Part shown: positions 8,318 to 18,020 of the stretch, piece after piece
How the letters are laid out: the number at the start of each line of letters is the position of its first letter
Numbering within the stretch: the first letter of the stretch is position 1
Assembly (NCBI RefSeq): GCF_029846635.1
Contig: NZ_JARVTG010000001.1
Coordinates: 3,528,501-3,592,500 of the forward strand
From: Pokkaliibacter sp. MBI-7
Lineage (GTDB): Bacteria > Pseudomonadota > Gammaproteobacteria > Pseudomonadales > Balneatricaceae
Direction: 5' to 3'
DNA length: 64,000 nucleotides
Notes under the pieces: generated by a model
Databases searched by the model: none
Told to the model about the DNA's origin: nothing
Seen by the model: only the letters and a program-made list of their open reading frames with translations
Program-made: the position numbers and the translations under genes

Positions 8318-11317
8318 GAACGGCAGGGCAAGGCCGCCCGCGCCATCGCCCACGGCGGCAACGTCCCCGGCATGGACAACCGCTACGAGTGGAACGATGC
8401 CCGCGGAGAAGTGACCGTCCACTTCAGCGACGGCAGCCAGCAGGTCTATCAGCATGACCGCCACGCCAAACTGATCCGCCAGACCGACCCGGACGGCGCC
8501 ACCGTCAGCAAAGACTACAACGACAACGGCGACCTGATCCGCGAAGTGGACGCCCTCGGCGCAGAAACCCACTACCACTACGACCTGAACGGCCAGCTGG
8601 ACACCATCGCCTACCCCGATGGCAGCCTCACCCACTACGACTACTGGCGTGGCCAGCTGCGCAGCGTCCGCCGCGGCGAACAGACCTGGCGCTACCTGCG
8701 CAACGAACAGGGCGACCTCACCGAAAAAACCGACCCGGCCGGGCGCACCACCCGCTACCACTACACCGAACAGGGCCAGCTCAGCCGCATCGACCTGCCT
8801 GACGGTGGCCGCCACCTGTTCAGCTGGAACCGCTTTGGCCAGCTGGTGGACGAGACCTTACCCGACGGCGGCCAGCGCACCTACCGCTACGATGCCCGGG
8901 GCCGCCAGGTGCTGCGGCAGGACGAACGCGGCGCCATCACCCGCTACGCCTACGACAAACTCAACCGCCTGACGCGCCTGACCCTGCCCGGCGGCGCCTG
9001 CCGCCAGTACGAATACACCGCCTATGGCAAAGTCCGCCGCTACACGGACGAACAGGGCCGCACCACCGACTACGACTACGCCCAGCCGCTGCACCTCGTC
9101 ACCGCCCAGCGCAACCCCGACGGCAGCACCCTGCGCTTTCGCTACGACGACCGTCGCCTGCAGCTGACCGACATCGAAAACGAAAACGGCGACCACTACC
9201 GCCTGAGCTACCACCCCAGCGGGCTGGTCAAAGAAGAAACCGACTTCGGCGGGCGCACCACCCGCTACGCCTACGACCTCAATGGCCGCCTGACCGAAAA
9301 AACCGACATCGCGGCCTCGCCACACAACACCGACGCCGCCCCCGTTACCCTCACCACCCGCTTCACACGCGACGTGATGGGCCGCCTGACCGAAAAAATC
9401 CTGCCCGATGGCCAGCGCATCCGCTACCACTACGACCCCAACGGCCAGCTGCGGCAGGTCGATGACGGCCACTGGCCGCTGTACTTCGAGTACGACGCGC
9501 AGGGCCGCCTGATCGCCGAACACCAGCAGCGCCACACCCTGCGCTACGGCTACGACGACCTCGGCCGCCTCAGCACCTTCAAACTGCCCGACGGCCACCG
9601 CCTGCACTACCACTACGGCCCCCACAGCCAGCTCAGCGGCATCGACCTCAACGACCAGCCCCTGACCCGCCATACCCACGAATACGGGCAAGAAGTCAGC
9701 CGCTGGCAGGGCGCCCTCACCAGCACCTGGCAGTACGACGAACAAGGCCGCCTGACCGAACAGCAACGCCATCGCACCGGCCAGCGTGGGCCTGTCCACC
9801 AGCGTCGCTACCAGTACAACGCCGTGGGCAACCTCATCACCCTCGACGACAGCGACAAAGGCACCCTGCATTACGACTACGACCCCCTCGACCGGCTCAA
9901 AGCCGTGCGCGGCGCCCTCGAAGAACAGTTCCACCACGACCCGGCGGGCAACCTGCTCAACCAGCGCGACCCCACCGACTCCGACGCCAGCCCCTACGGC
10001 CACAGCGCCCCCGGCAACCGCCTCACCGTACAGGGCGACCGCCGCTTCGAATACGACGGCTTTGGCAACCTCATCACCGAATACCGCGGCGCCGGGCACC
10101 GCCTCGTCACCCGCTACCAATACGACAGCCAGCACCGGCTGAGCCAGGTCACCCTGCCCAACCTCAGCACCGTGCGCTACCGCTACGACGCCTTTGGCCG
10201 GCGCATCAGCAAAGACATTGGCGGCTACCTCACCACCTTCGTCTGGCAGGCCAACCGGCTGATCGCCGAAACCGACGACTTCAGCCACTACCGCAGCTAC
10301 CTCTACGAACCGGGCACCTACCGCCCGCTGGCCCAGCTCGAAGGGGAGGGCAACCTCGCGCAGGTGTACTACTACCACCTCGACCACCTCGGCACCCCGC
10401 AGGAAATGACGGCGGCCAACGGCGAACGGGTGTGGTCGGTGCAATACAAAGCCTACGGCCACGTCAAACGCACCCTGATCGAAAAAGTCGATACCAACCT
10501 GCGGTTTCAGGGGCAGTACTACGACGGCGAAACGGGGCTACACTACAACCGCCACCGCTACTACCACCCCGGCAGCGGCCACTACCTGACCCCGGACCCG
10601 ATCAAACTGGCCGGTGGGCTGAACCACTACCAGTACGTGCCGAACCCGGTGAACTGGGTGGACCCGTTGGGGTTAAAGACGGGCAAAGCGGTGCCTGATA
10701 CCTGCCCCCGCTACTCCGATAAACAAAAGGCCATCATTGATGAGCTGAGGGCGAAGTATCCTGATGCAGACCCGGTACTGCCGGATGCACAGGGCAATAT
10801 CAATCATCAGCACAATGCGGGAGAACGGACACCGAATTTCCAGAACTGGCATAACGACGGCGGTGTGGTGCTGTATGACGCCAAGACCGATCAGTATATT
10901 TATGCCACCGATATGAAGACCTCGACCTACGGCCAGAAAACAGTCGATGTGGTCTATTCCCCGGCGGCGGATGGCAATCACTATCCTGACTTTAGCCCTT
11001 ATTCGTATGATGAGGCGGAATTGCCGAATGGTGTGGCGGTGCCAAAAAATAGAGAGGCGGACTACGGCGACTTCTATGAGGCATTAGATAGAAAGCATGG
11101 TGAAGTGGGATACAGTGAGCGGGTCTATGGCGTAAAAAGAAAGAAAGATGGCAGCTATCCGAGATCGAGAGGTAATAACCCAAAGACGAAAGGTGAAGAC
11201 AAAACAGCGGCTTACACTCCACATCATCATGAGAATGCAAAGCTCATGTTAATGGTAGATAGGCTAATTCACGATAAATTCAAACATAAGGGAGGCGTTT
11301 CCAATGCCAATGAATAG
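8318..11317 (+). pseudogene. rhs core, downstream half, with HHH nuclease-like tip
   Basis: Continuation of the Rhs frame after the IS256 element. It has about 785 codons of YD repeats, closing with DPIKLAGG and PNPVNWVDPLGL at about 10672. The tip of about 215 residues ends with YTPHHHENAKLMLMVDRLIH, then HKGGVSNA. This is the HHH...M.LV...H...H.GG signature of HNH/endonuclease VII-superfamily toxin tips, so a DNase is likely. An ATG at 8249 exists only inside the insertion element and is not a natural start. The tip and its immunity gene are undamaged and could be reactivated by excision or by recombination. Confidence 0.8.
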
Positions 11318-11858
11318 TATTGTGTATTTTTTGAAATGCGAAGACATGATTGTAGATAATCGACAGATCTTGTTGGCAGAGGATCGGATGAGAATTCCAT
11401 TTCCTCCTATGTTTAAAAAATTTCTAGTTGAGTGGGGAGGGTATGAAGTTAAATTTTATGATGAGGATGAAGATGTTAGATGTGGCATTCTATTTGATGA
11501 GATAAAACCTGGTCGTGGATATATCATTCCTGATTGCTCTCATACATTCGAGGGAATGATGGGAACATTTGGAGATAGTTGCTTGCCAAGGAATTGTTTA
11601 TGTTTTGAACATCATGCTCTTCAAGGTGATATTTTTATTGATCTTACAACAGAAAATATCTGGTTCTTAGAAACGGATATATATGGAAAAGATATGGATG
11701 ATTATTATCGTGACTTCCTAAGTTATGAGGAAGCATGTGATGCATTTGATCCAAAAAATGGCGTCGTTCCAACCTACTTTACAAAAATAGCCGACAATAT
11801 ATTTGATATGCTTGATGAGAAAAGGTTTGTGGTAATTCCTGATAATGTTCCGGGCTGA
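11304..11858 (+). CDS. Probable immunity protein (SUKH-like) for HHH tip
   Basis: 184 codons starting inside the end of the toxin frame (ATG 11304; ATG 11310 is also possible), with GGGAGGCG upstream. Residues 30-45, FPPMFKKFLVEWGG, resemble the SMI1/KNR4 (SUKH) start region 'LP..fk.fL...GG', and the protein is acidic. SUKH proteins commonly neutralise nuclease tips. The family call is moderate; the immunity role follows from the overlap with the toxin. Confidence 0.6.
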   Translation: MPMNSIVYFLKCEDMIVDNRQILLAEDRMRIPFPPMFKKFLVEWGGYEVKFYDEDEDVRCGILFDEIKPGRGYIIPDCSHTFEGMMGTFGDSCLPRNCLCFEHHALQGDIFIDLTTENIWFLETDIYGKDMDDYYRDFLSYEEACDAFDPKNGVVPTYFTKIADNIFDMLDEKRFVVIPDNVPG

Positions 11859-12087
11859 ACGAGGGCTGTATTGTATGGAAAATTATAACTACGCTGACTT
11901 CTATGAGCTGATTGATAAGAATAAAGGGGAGCCGGGATATTGTGCGCGTGTTTACGGTGCGCCCATCAATCCTGATGGCTCTTATTCAAGAGAAGAAGGG
12001 AATACGCCTCAAAAACGGGATGAAAACGGTGAACTGCTGTTTGCGCTTCATTATGATCCACGCACTAATAAAATCATGGTTGTAGAC

Positions 12088-13122
12088 GGCTTTGTTGCAC
12101 AAATCATGTTGAGTCCCATGCTGTAGAATGACGGCATGAATAAACCGGCCTCACCTCAGTACAAGACCATCAATTGGAAGTCCTACAACGCCGCGCTCAA
12201 AGCGCGTGGATCGCTGATGATCTGGCTCGACCGTGACATGAACTGGTACGGTTCTGCGTGCGGGAAGCGAGGACGTACGCCCACCTTCAGCGATGCAGCC
12301 ATTCAGTTCTGCCTGACCATTAAATGCCTCTACAACCTGGCCCTGCGCCAGGCGGTGGGCATGGTACAAAGCCTGCTTAAACTGGCAGGGCTGGATTGGC
12401 CAACCCCCGACTACAGCACCGTCTGTCGGCGCCAGAAGTCGCTGCAGGTCGTGATTCCTTGCTGCCCAGCCACGACCGGACTGCATCTGTTGATCGACAG
12501 CACCGGTATCAAGATGCTGGGCGAAGGGGAATGGAAAACCAAAAAGCACGGTGCGGACTACCGCCGCCAATGGCGCAAGGTGCATCTGGGCATCGATGCG
12601 CACACGCTGGAAATCCGGGCTATTGAGGTGACCGACAATGCGGTGGGGGACGCACCGATGCTGCCCGGGTTGCTGAGTCAGATACCGGTGGAGGAGAAGA
12701 TAGCGTCTGTCAGTGGAGATGGTGCCTACGACACGCGAGGCTGTCATGAGGCGATAGCCCGGCGAGAGGCAGAGGCGGTGATACCCACCCGCCAGAATGC
12801 GAAGCCGTGGAAGGAAAATCGCCCGGGGGCCTCTGCCAGGAATGAGATTCTGCGGGCCACCCGCCGGCTGGGCCGGACGCTCTGGAAGAAGTGGAGCGGT
12901 TATCATCGGCGTAGTCTGGTGGAAACCAAAATGCACTGTTTCAAGCGGCTGGGTGAACGCGTGATGGCAAGGGATTTTGACCGGCAGGTCGCCGAGCTTC
13001 AGGTGCGGGCGGCAATATTGAATCGCTTTACGCGGCTCGGGACACCGATGACGGTGCGCATACCATAAGATCATCTGGGGTAAGGGGTCTTATATGCTGA
13101 CATCTATTTATGCAACAAAGCC
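12088..13122 (+). mobile_element. IS5-family, IS903-type insertion sequence
   Basis: 1,035 bases. The left end is GGCTTTGTTGCACAAAT and the right end is its inverted form, AT(T)TATGCAACAAAGCC. A perfect 9-bp target duplication, GTTGTAGAC, lies at 12079-12087 and 13123-13131. The GGCTTTGTTG end and the 9-bp duplication are typical of the IS903 group of IS5. It carries one transposase gene. Confidence 0.92.
12136..13068 (+). CDS. IS5/IS903-group transposase
   Basis: 310 codons. The DDE triad is visible as LLIDSTG at about residue 120, SGDGAYDTRGCHEA at about residue 200 and SLVETKMHCFKRL at about residue 265. Residues 20-80 form the usual N-terminal DUF4372/DNA-binding-like region. Length is normal for the IS903 group and the frame is intact, so it is likely active. 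Confidence 0.93.
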   Translation: MNKPASPQYKTINWKSYNAALKARGSLMIWLDRDMNWYGSACGKRGRTPTFSDAAIQFCLTIKCLYNLALRQAVGMVQSLLKLAGLDWPTPDYSTVCRRQKSLQVVIPCCPATTGLHLLIDSTGIKMLGEGEWKTKKHGADYRRQWRKVHLGIDAHTLEIRAIEVTDNAVGDAPMLPGLLSQIPVEEKIASVSGDGAYDTRGCHEAIARREAEAVIPTRQNAKPWKENRPGASARNEILRATRRLGRTLWKKWSGYHRRSLVETKMHCFKRLGERVMARDFDRQVAELQVRAAILNRFTRLGTPMTVRIP

Positions 13123-13215
13123 GTTGTAGACTATAAAGTTTACAGTGCCTTTTATGCAGGCCACTCTATGTAGTGGCCTAGCTGTACGAGATAAATAGGA
13201 TAAGGAGGTCACTAT

Positions 13216-13581
13216 TTGAATTCGCTACCCTCATCAACCCTTTCGCTGATACAAGACTTTAATACCGAAGTCCGCCGGTTACGCAATGCAGAACAATACC
13301 GCCATCTGCATTGCTCTGGCAGCAGTGATCTGTATAGCAGCAAACTGGCGGCGAAAAATATTCGCGCCACCCTGAAGCATACCTTTCCGGCGGTAAAGTT
13401 TTCCGTGCGTATGGACGGCTTTATTGCGGTAAACGTCAGCTGGGACAACGGGCCGGGGTTGGATGACGTGGAAGGGTGTCTTGAACCTTTCAGAATGCGC
13501 GCCGAACACGGTAATAAACCCAATCCGTGGCACAGCGTATTTGGCTGGGTGAAGACGATTGCGCTGTGTCGAGGGGAGTGA
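13216..13581 (+). CDS. LPD29-like domain small protein, copy 3
   Basis: 121 residues from TTG at 13216. TAAGGAGGT ends 7 bases upstream, the best ribosome site of the four copies, and it supports the TTG start in all of them. The core (AAKNIRATLKHTFPAVKFSVR, VNVSWDNGP) is almost identical to copy 2. It follows the orphan toxin tail after about 40 bases. Function is unknown. Confidence 0.72.
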   Translation: MNSLPSSTLSLIQDFNTEVRRLRNAEQYRHLHCSGSSDLYSSKLAAKNIRATLKHTFPAVKFSVRMDGFIAVNVSWDNGPGLDDVEGCLEPFRMRAEHGNKPNPWHSVFGWVKTIALCRGE

Positions 13582-13812
13582 CTGGCCTGACGCGGCTATG
13601 CCAGAGGGGATAGGAATAAGTGCGACCGCCTTCTGCACTGATTCCTTTCTCTTCTGCTACGACTGATTCAACAGTACCGATAACGAACGTGATTCCCGCT
13701 TAAGCTGATCGGCAATCGCCATTAACAGATTCAAGGCGTTATCGCCGGTAATGGTGTGCTCATCAATGCCGAGCTGAATGCCTTTGGCGGCGGTTTCCAG
13801 CGCATCAATATA
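13252..13812. repeat. Tip-flanking conserved block, copy 3 (truncated)
   Basis: Matches copy 1 positions 1611-2171, then changes abruptly to Rhs core sequence. The right 26 bases of the block, including the start of the small minus-strand gene, are lost. The junction shows that Rhs DNA has recombined directly into the block. Confidence 0.85.
13657..13812 (-). pseudogene. Small conserved gene, copy 3, 5' end lost
   Basis: The C-terminal 50 or so residues of the small protein (RYIDALETAAKG to SVLLNQS) are present, but the N-terminal part with HPIDQL is replaced by antisense Rhs sequence. An open frame runs out to 13851 by chance and has no ribosome site. Confidence 0.65.
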
Positions 13813-13813
13813 G

Positions 13814-15517
13814 CGGCAAACCCTGCGGCAGGACGAACGCGGCGCCATCACCCGCTACGCCTACGACCTCAATGGCCGCCTGATCGCCGAACACCAGCAG
13901 CGCCACACCCTGCGCTACGGCTACGACCACCTCGGCCGCCTCAGCACCTTCAAACTGCCCGACGGCCACCGCCTGCACTACCACTACGGCCCCCACAGCC
14001 AGCTCAGCGGCATCGACCTCAACGATAAACCCCTGACCCGCCATACCCACGAATACGGGCAAGAAGTCAGCCGCTGGCAGGGCGCCCTCACCAGCACCTG
14101 GCAGTACGACGAACAAGGCCGCCTGACCGAACAGCAACGCCATCGCACCGGCCAGCGCGGGCCTGTCCACCAGCGGCGCTACCAGTACAACGCCGTGGGC
14201 AACCTCATCACCCTCGACGACAGCGACAAAGGCACCCTGCATTACGACTACGACCCCCTCGACCGGCTCAAAACCGTGCGCGGCGCCCTCGAAGAACAGT
14301 TCCACCACGACCCGGCGGGCAACCTGCTCAACCAGCGCGACCCCACCGACCCCGACGCCAGCCCCTACGGCCACAGCGCCCCCGGCAACCGCCTCACCGT
14401 ACAGGGCGACCGCCGCTTCGAATACGACGGCTTTGGCAACCTCATCACCGAATACCGCGGCGCCGGGCACCGCCTCGTCACCCGCTACCAGTACGACAGC
14501 CAGCACCGGCTGAGCCAGGTCACCCTGCCCAACCTCAGCACCGTGCGCTACCGCTACGACGCCTTTGGCCGGCGCATCAGCAAAGACATCGGCGGCTACC
14601 TCACCACCTTCGTCTGGCAGGCCAACCGGCTGATCGCCGAAACCGACGACTTCAGCCACTACCGCAGCTACCTCTACGAACCGGGCACCTACCGCCCGCT
14701 GGCCCAGCTCGAAGGGGAGGGCAACCTCGCGCAGGTGTACTACTACCACCTCGACCACCTCGGCACCCCGCAGGAAATGACGGCGGCCAACGGCGAACGG
14801 GTGTGGTCGGTGCAATACAAAGCCTACGGCCACGTCAAACGCACCCTGATCGAAAAAGTCGATACCAACCTGCGCTTTCAGGGGCAGTACTACGACGGCG
14901 AAACAGGGCTACACTACAACCGCCACCGCTACTACCACCCCGGCAGCGGCCACTACCTGACGCCCGACCCGATCAAACTGGCCGGCGGGCTGAACCACTA
15001 CCAGTACGTGCCGAACCCGGTGAACTGGGTGGACCCGCTGGGGTTGGCCTGTACCGGGTGTGATGTGCCGGGACAGAGAAAGAAGCAGAAGTCTAGAGAC
15101 AATCGTGAATTTAACTCACGAGAAGAAGCTGAGGCAGCTATTTATCAAAAGGCAGGAATAGATATTGATACACCACCAGATGCTATATGGGAGGTGGGTA
15201 ATGACATTAATAAAAGGGGGCAAACGGGCTATTTTTATTCAAATGATGTAGGAGCAATTGGTATATATAAACAATATGAAACATCCGAAGGATTCCGCGT
15301 GATAGTGGAGCATACAGGTGAAGAGTATCCGCATTTTCATTATGGTGTTCCCAAAGGGGACTCATCGAGAGATTCTGTAGACTTTGGCTGGGGTGGAGAG
15401 AATAGCAAAGATTTAGAGCGTTATTCTAACCCTGATAACCATCACTATTATTCAAGGCTCGTTCTTGATTTAAATCTTCGGGAGATACGTGGGTTACCGC
15501 CTTTGAGGAATAAATGA
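13814..15517 (+). pseudogene. Headless mosaic rhs core with PHFH-motif toxin tip
   Basis: The frame opens right after a TAG at 13811 with no start codon. The first 60 or so codons are a mosaic. Sequence equivalent to 8911-8955 (LRQDERGAITRYAYD) joins LNGRLIAEHQQ, skipping several YD repeats in frame, with short shared sequence (CGCTACGCCTACGAC; GGCCGCCTGA) at the joins. The remaining core matches the others to PNPVNWVDPLGL at about 15045. The AT-rich tip of about 155 residues contains VIVEHTGEEYPHFHYG and ends near HHYYSRLVLDL. Many nuclease tips end with similar clustered His, but I cannot assign the family. It is a displaced, probably silent tip. Confidence 0.72.
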
Positions 15518-15518
15518 A

Positions 15519-15968
15519 ATGAACTACAGTGATGAAGATATATTAGATATTTTAAATAATTTAAAAAAAAATCCTTCAGTAGTATTTTATGGAGAGATTG
15601 AGGATTGTTATGAAAATATTTTTTCATATTGGAAACCTACAATCGGAGGTGATAAAGGATTTGCCCAGATAATCTTGGGGGATAATTATCTTGCTGCTTT
15701 TGATGAAGCCTCAATGATGCTTTGGGATAAAATAAAGAAATTTGAAAATGGAAATGTACAACTAAAGATTTCAGTGAGCAGTCTAAAGAAATGGATAAGA
15801 GCTGATTTTCTCAAGGATATGAATATCATTGAGGCTTTTGAACTTTACGAAAGAGAGTCAGAGTTTATTGCTGTCGATGTGAAAAATAGATACTTTTTTG
15901 CAGTCCATACTGAATATCCTTCAGATAAAGAAGAACAGCTTTGGTTATATTTTTATGAGATTAAATAA
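15519..15968 (+). CDS. Probable immunity protein for the PHFH tip
   Basis: 149 codons, very AT-rich, starting 1 base after the toxin stop. It is acidic, soluble and without a signal peptide. The family is not recognised. The call is based on position immediately after an Rhs tip and matching base composition. It is followed by about 120 bases of AT-rich spacer before the last LPD29-like gene. Confidence 0.6.
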   Translation: MNYSDEDILDILNNLKKNPSVVFYGEIEDCYENIFSYWKPTIGGDKGFAQIILGDNYLAAFDEASMMLWDKIKKFENGNVQLKISVSSLKKWIRADFLKDMNIIEAFELYERESEFIAVDVKNRYFFAVHTEYPSDKEEQLWLYFYEIK

Positions 15969-16087
15969 TTTATAGATGGTTTTTGAGGAGTGCTTACGGA
16001 AAACTATAAATTATTGTGTTGTTAGTATTCTTTTTTGTGTCTATTTTTTGACAAGATGTCTTTAATCGTAATCAAGGATATAAATAT

Positions 16088-16471
16088 TTGAATTCGCTAC
16101 CCTCATCAACCCTTTCGCTGATACAAGACTTCAATACTGAAGTCCGCCGGTTACGCAATGCAGAACAATACCGCCATCTGCATTGCTCTGGCAGCGGTGA
16201 TCTGTATAGCAGCAAACTGGCGGCTAAAAATATTCGCGCCACCCTGAAGCATACCTTGCCAGCGGTGAAATTCTCCGTGCGTATGGACGGCTTTATTGCG
16301 GTGAATGTCAGCTGGGACAACGGGCCGGGGTTGGATGACGTGGAAGGGTGCATTGAGCCTTTCAGAATATGCGTCGAACACAACAACAAACCTGCCCCGT
16401 GGTACAGCATCTCTGGCAGGGTGAAACCATTGTACTGGTGCAGAAAGACCAGTGTTCTCTGGCGCCCCTGA
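16088..16471 (+). CDS. LPD29-like domain small protein, copy 4 (diverged end)
   Basis: 127 codons from TTG at 16088 with AAGGAT upstream. It is like the other copies up to EPFRICVEHNNKPAPW, after which the last 25 or so residues differ (ending KTSVLWRP). The small convergent gene is absent here. The copy is the outermost at the right end of the island, which may explain the divergence by lack of homogenising exchange. Confidence 0.6.
   Translation: MNSLPSSTLSLIQDFNTEVRRLRNAEQYRHLHCSGSGDLYSSKLAAKNIRATLKHTLPAVKFSVRMDGFIAVNVSWDNGPGLDDVEGCIEPFRICVEHNNKPAPWYSISGRVKPLYWCRKTSVLWRP
16124..16370. repeat. Tip-flanking conserved block, copy 4 (partial)
   Basis: The left part of the block is clearly homologous to copies 1-3. 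After about 16370 similarity falls away and the small-gene half is missing. It marks the right margin of the Rhs island. Confidence 0.8.
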
Positions 16472-16500
16472 ACGCAGCATTGGCAAACTCCATGAATAAA

Positions 16501-16539
16501 CAAAACAGGCCAGCAGGGTCACCCTGCTGGCCTGTTTTG
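16501..16539. terminator. Bidirectional terminator closing the island
   Basis: An 18-bp perfect inverted repeat (CAAAACAGGCCAGCAGGG, 3-base loop, then its complement) with an A run on one flank and a T run on the other. It serves the plus-strand LPD29 gene and the convergent nadV, and separates the island from the chromosomal backbone. Confidence 0.9.
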
Positions 16540-16561
16540 TTGCTGATAAACGAGGTGCGGT

Positions 16562-17932
16562 TTATTGCGGATAGCTGGCGGCGGCGCGGGCTCTGATGCT
16601 GTCGAAGTCATCGCGAGTCAGTATCTCGCCGTCTTTATAGACCAGACGCAGATCTGACGGCTGATTGAGGAACTGCTCGATGCTGACCTGTACGGTGTGG
16701 CCGTTGATCAGATCCAGCACGCCGCGTTTGCTCTTCTTACCGCTGTCGGTGATGGGGTCTTTGTAGACTGCCCGCCACTCACCATCAACACAGACGGCAC
16801 TGGCTTTCATGGCAAACCGCTGGGTATCACGGTCGACGCCCTGCAGCAGGGCGCCACCCATGCCGAAGGCGATATTATCGGTTGACCAGCGCTTGGCCAT
16901 CATTTTGCGCAGGATGCGCTCGATGCTGTCGAGATTGACGCCATCTCCCTGAATGATCCGCACCTTGTTATTCAGCACCTTGTAGCCCTTGCTGTTCAGG
17001 CGGTAGCCAAAGCGTTTGCCAAGGCGTTTGAGCAGCACGGGGATCACCTTGACCGGATCACCGCTATCGGGGCGGATAACCACGATGCCATCACGTTCGC
17101 TGATATCCATACGCAATTCGTCACCCCAGATGGAGTCGACGGCGTTGTAAATGTCGTAGCTGTCGGATACACAGGCGACCGGCCCGGTGGGGAATTGACG
17201 CAGCAGATTGCGATAGGCCCCGGCTTCGTTGGCGCGGCCCCAGGCGGTAATGGTGCTGTGTTCACTGGCGGGGATACTGTAGCCGGCCATATCTGCCGCG
17301 TAGTAACGGCGGGCATAACGCAGGGCTGACAGGGTGTCGGTGCCCATAAAGTTCACCAGGTGCGCCATGCCACCGATACCTGCACTCTCTTCGGAGGAGG
17401 CACCACGGGCGCCGAAGTCATGCAGCTTGAACGGCAGCCCGTCCTGAGTGTCACAGGTTGCCTGCATAAAGCGGCCAATGGTCTGCTTGATGTGGTAGGA
17501 CAGGGTGCTGACCGTAGTCGGGTACCAGATGCCGCGCAGTAACAGGGGTTCAAGGTGTCCGGGTAGCCAGAAGAACTCCGGCAGGGTGTTGACGATGCCC
17601 AGCAGGATATTGCGCGTGGGCAGAATGCTGCCTTCCGGTACAGCCTTGATGGCCAGTGGGAAATAGCCAAGTGCTATCAGTGCTTTCCAGCCCGATTCGT
17701 TGAACGGTTCGCCGTGTGCGGCGGCAATGGCACGGGCCTCCTCAAGGTCGTCCAGCGTCGGGAAGTGCTCATTGAGATCCATCAGCGCTTTCTGCAGACC
17801 GAAAAACAGCACGTCGTCAAACAGGCCGCCGCGGCTTTCGATGTAGCTGAAAATGTACTGGGTATTGCGTGGATACTGCAGGAAGTGGCTGAGTTTGTAG
17901 CTGTCGGTGTTGAGGATCAGATTCATTTTCAT
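16562..17932 (-). CDS. nadV: Nicotinamide phosphoribosyltransferase
   Basis: 456 residues from ATG 17932, with GGAG 8 bases upstream; a longer in-frame start lacks such a site. It makes nicotinamide mononucleotide from nicotinamide and phosphoribosyl pyrophosphate, a one-step entry to NAD without deamidation. Visible family features are NTDSYKLSHFLQYP at the N-terminus, RPDSGDP for phosphoribosyl binding and IIQGDGVN with GMGGALLQ in the C-terminal half. It sits 111 bases downstream of nadM-Nudix on the same strand, and the two would complete a nicotinamide to NAD route. Confidence 0.93.
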   Translation of the reverse strand: MKMNLILNTDSYKLSHFLQYPRNTQYIFSYIESRGGLFDDVLFFGLQKALMDLNEHFPTLDDLEEARAIAAAHGEPFNESGWKALIALGYFPLAIKAVPEGSILPTRNILLGIVNTLPEFFWLPGHLEPLLLRGIWYPTTVSTLSYHIKQTIGRFMQATCDTQDGLPFKLHDFGARGASSEESAGIGGMAHLVNFMGTDTLSALRYARRYYAADMAGYSIPASEHSTITAWGRANEAGAYRNLLRQFPTGPVACVSDSYDIYNAVDSIWGDELRMDISERDGIVVIRPDSGDPVKVIPVLLKRLGKRFGYRLNSKGYKVLNNKVRIIQGDGVNLDSIERILRKMMAKRWSTDNIAFGMGGALLQGVDRDTQRFAMKASAVCVDGEWRAVYKDPITDSGKKSKRGVLDLINGHTVQVSIEQFLNQPSDLRLVYKDGEILTRDDFDSIRARAAASYPQ

Positions 17933-18020
17933 GATGTACGCTCCGTACACTGAAGTGTCATTGTCGGGCAGTGGCAGCTCCTGCCAATGCCCCGCGTTGG
18001 GTGCTGACTGATAATGCCCA

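Larger units (their letters stand above)
11875..13173 (+). pseudogene. Orphan toxin tail split by IS903-type element
   Basis: From ATG 11875 the frame reads NYADFYELIDKNKGEPGY, RVYG, then NPDGSYSREEGNTP. This parallels the neighbouring toxin's YGDFYEALDRKHGEVGY, RVYG, DGSYPRSRGNNP, so it is a paralogous tip fragment without its N-terminal half. The frame stops matching at 12087, where the insertion element begins. Removing the element and one 9-base duplication joins codon GAC (12087) to TAT (13132), and the frame runs on to TAG at 13171-13173, giving about 83 codons. The rejoined end lacks the HHH nuclease motif, so this is a dead remnant. Confidence 0.7.

Noticed and set aside
8858..10462. 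A 534-codon minus-strand frame inside the Rhs core
   Set aside because: GC-rich codon structure of the plus-strand core keeps the antisense frame open; no domain is seen, and the same Val/Ala-rich text appears at the other cores.
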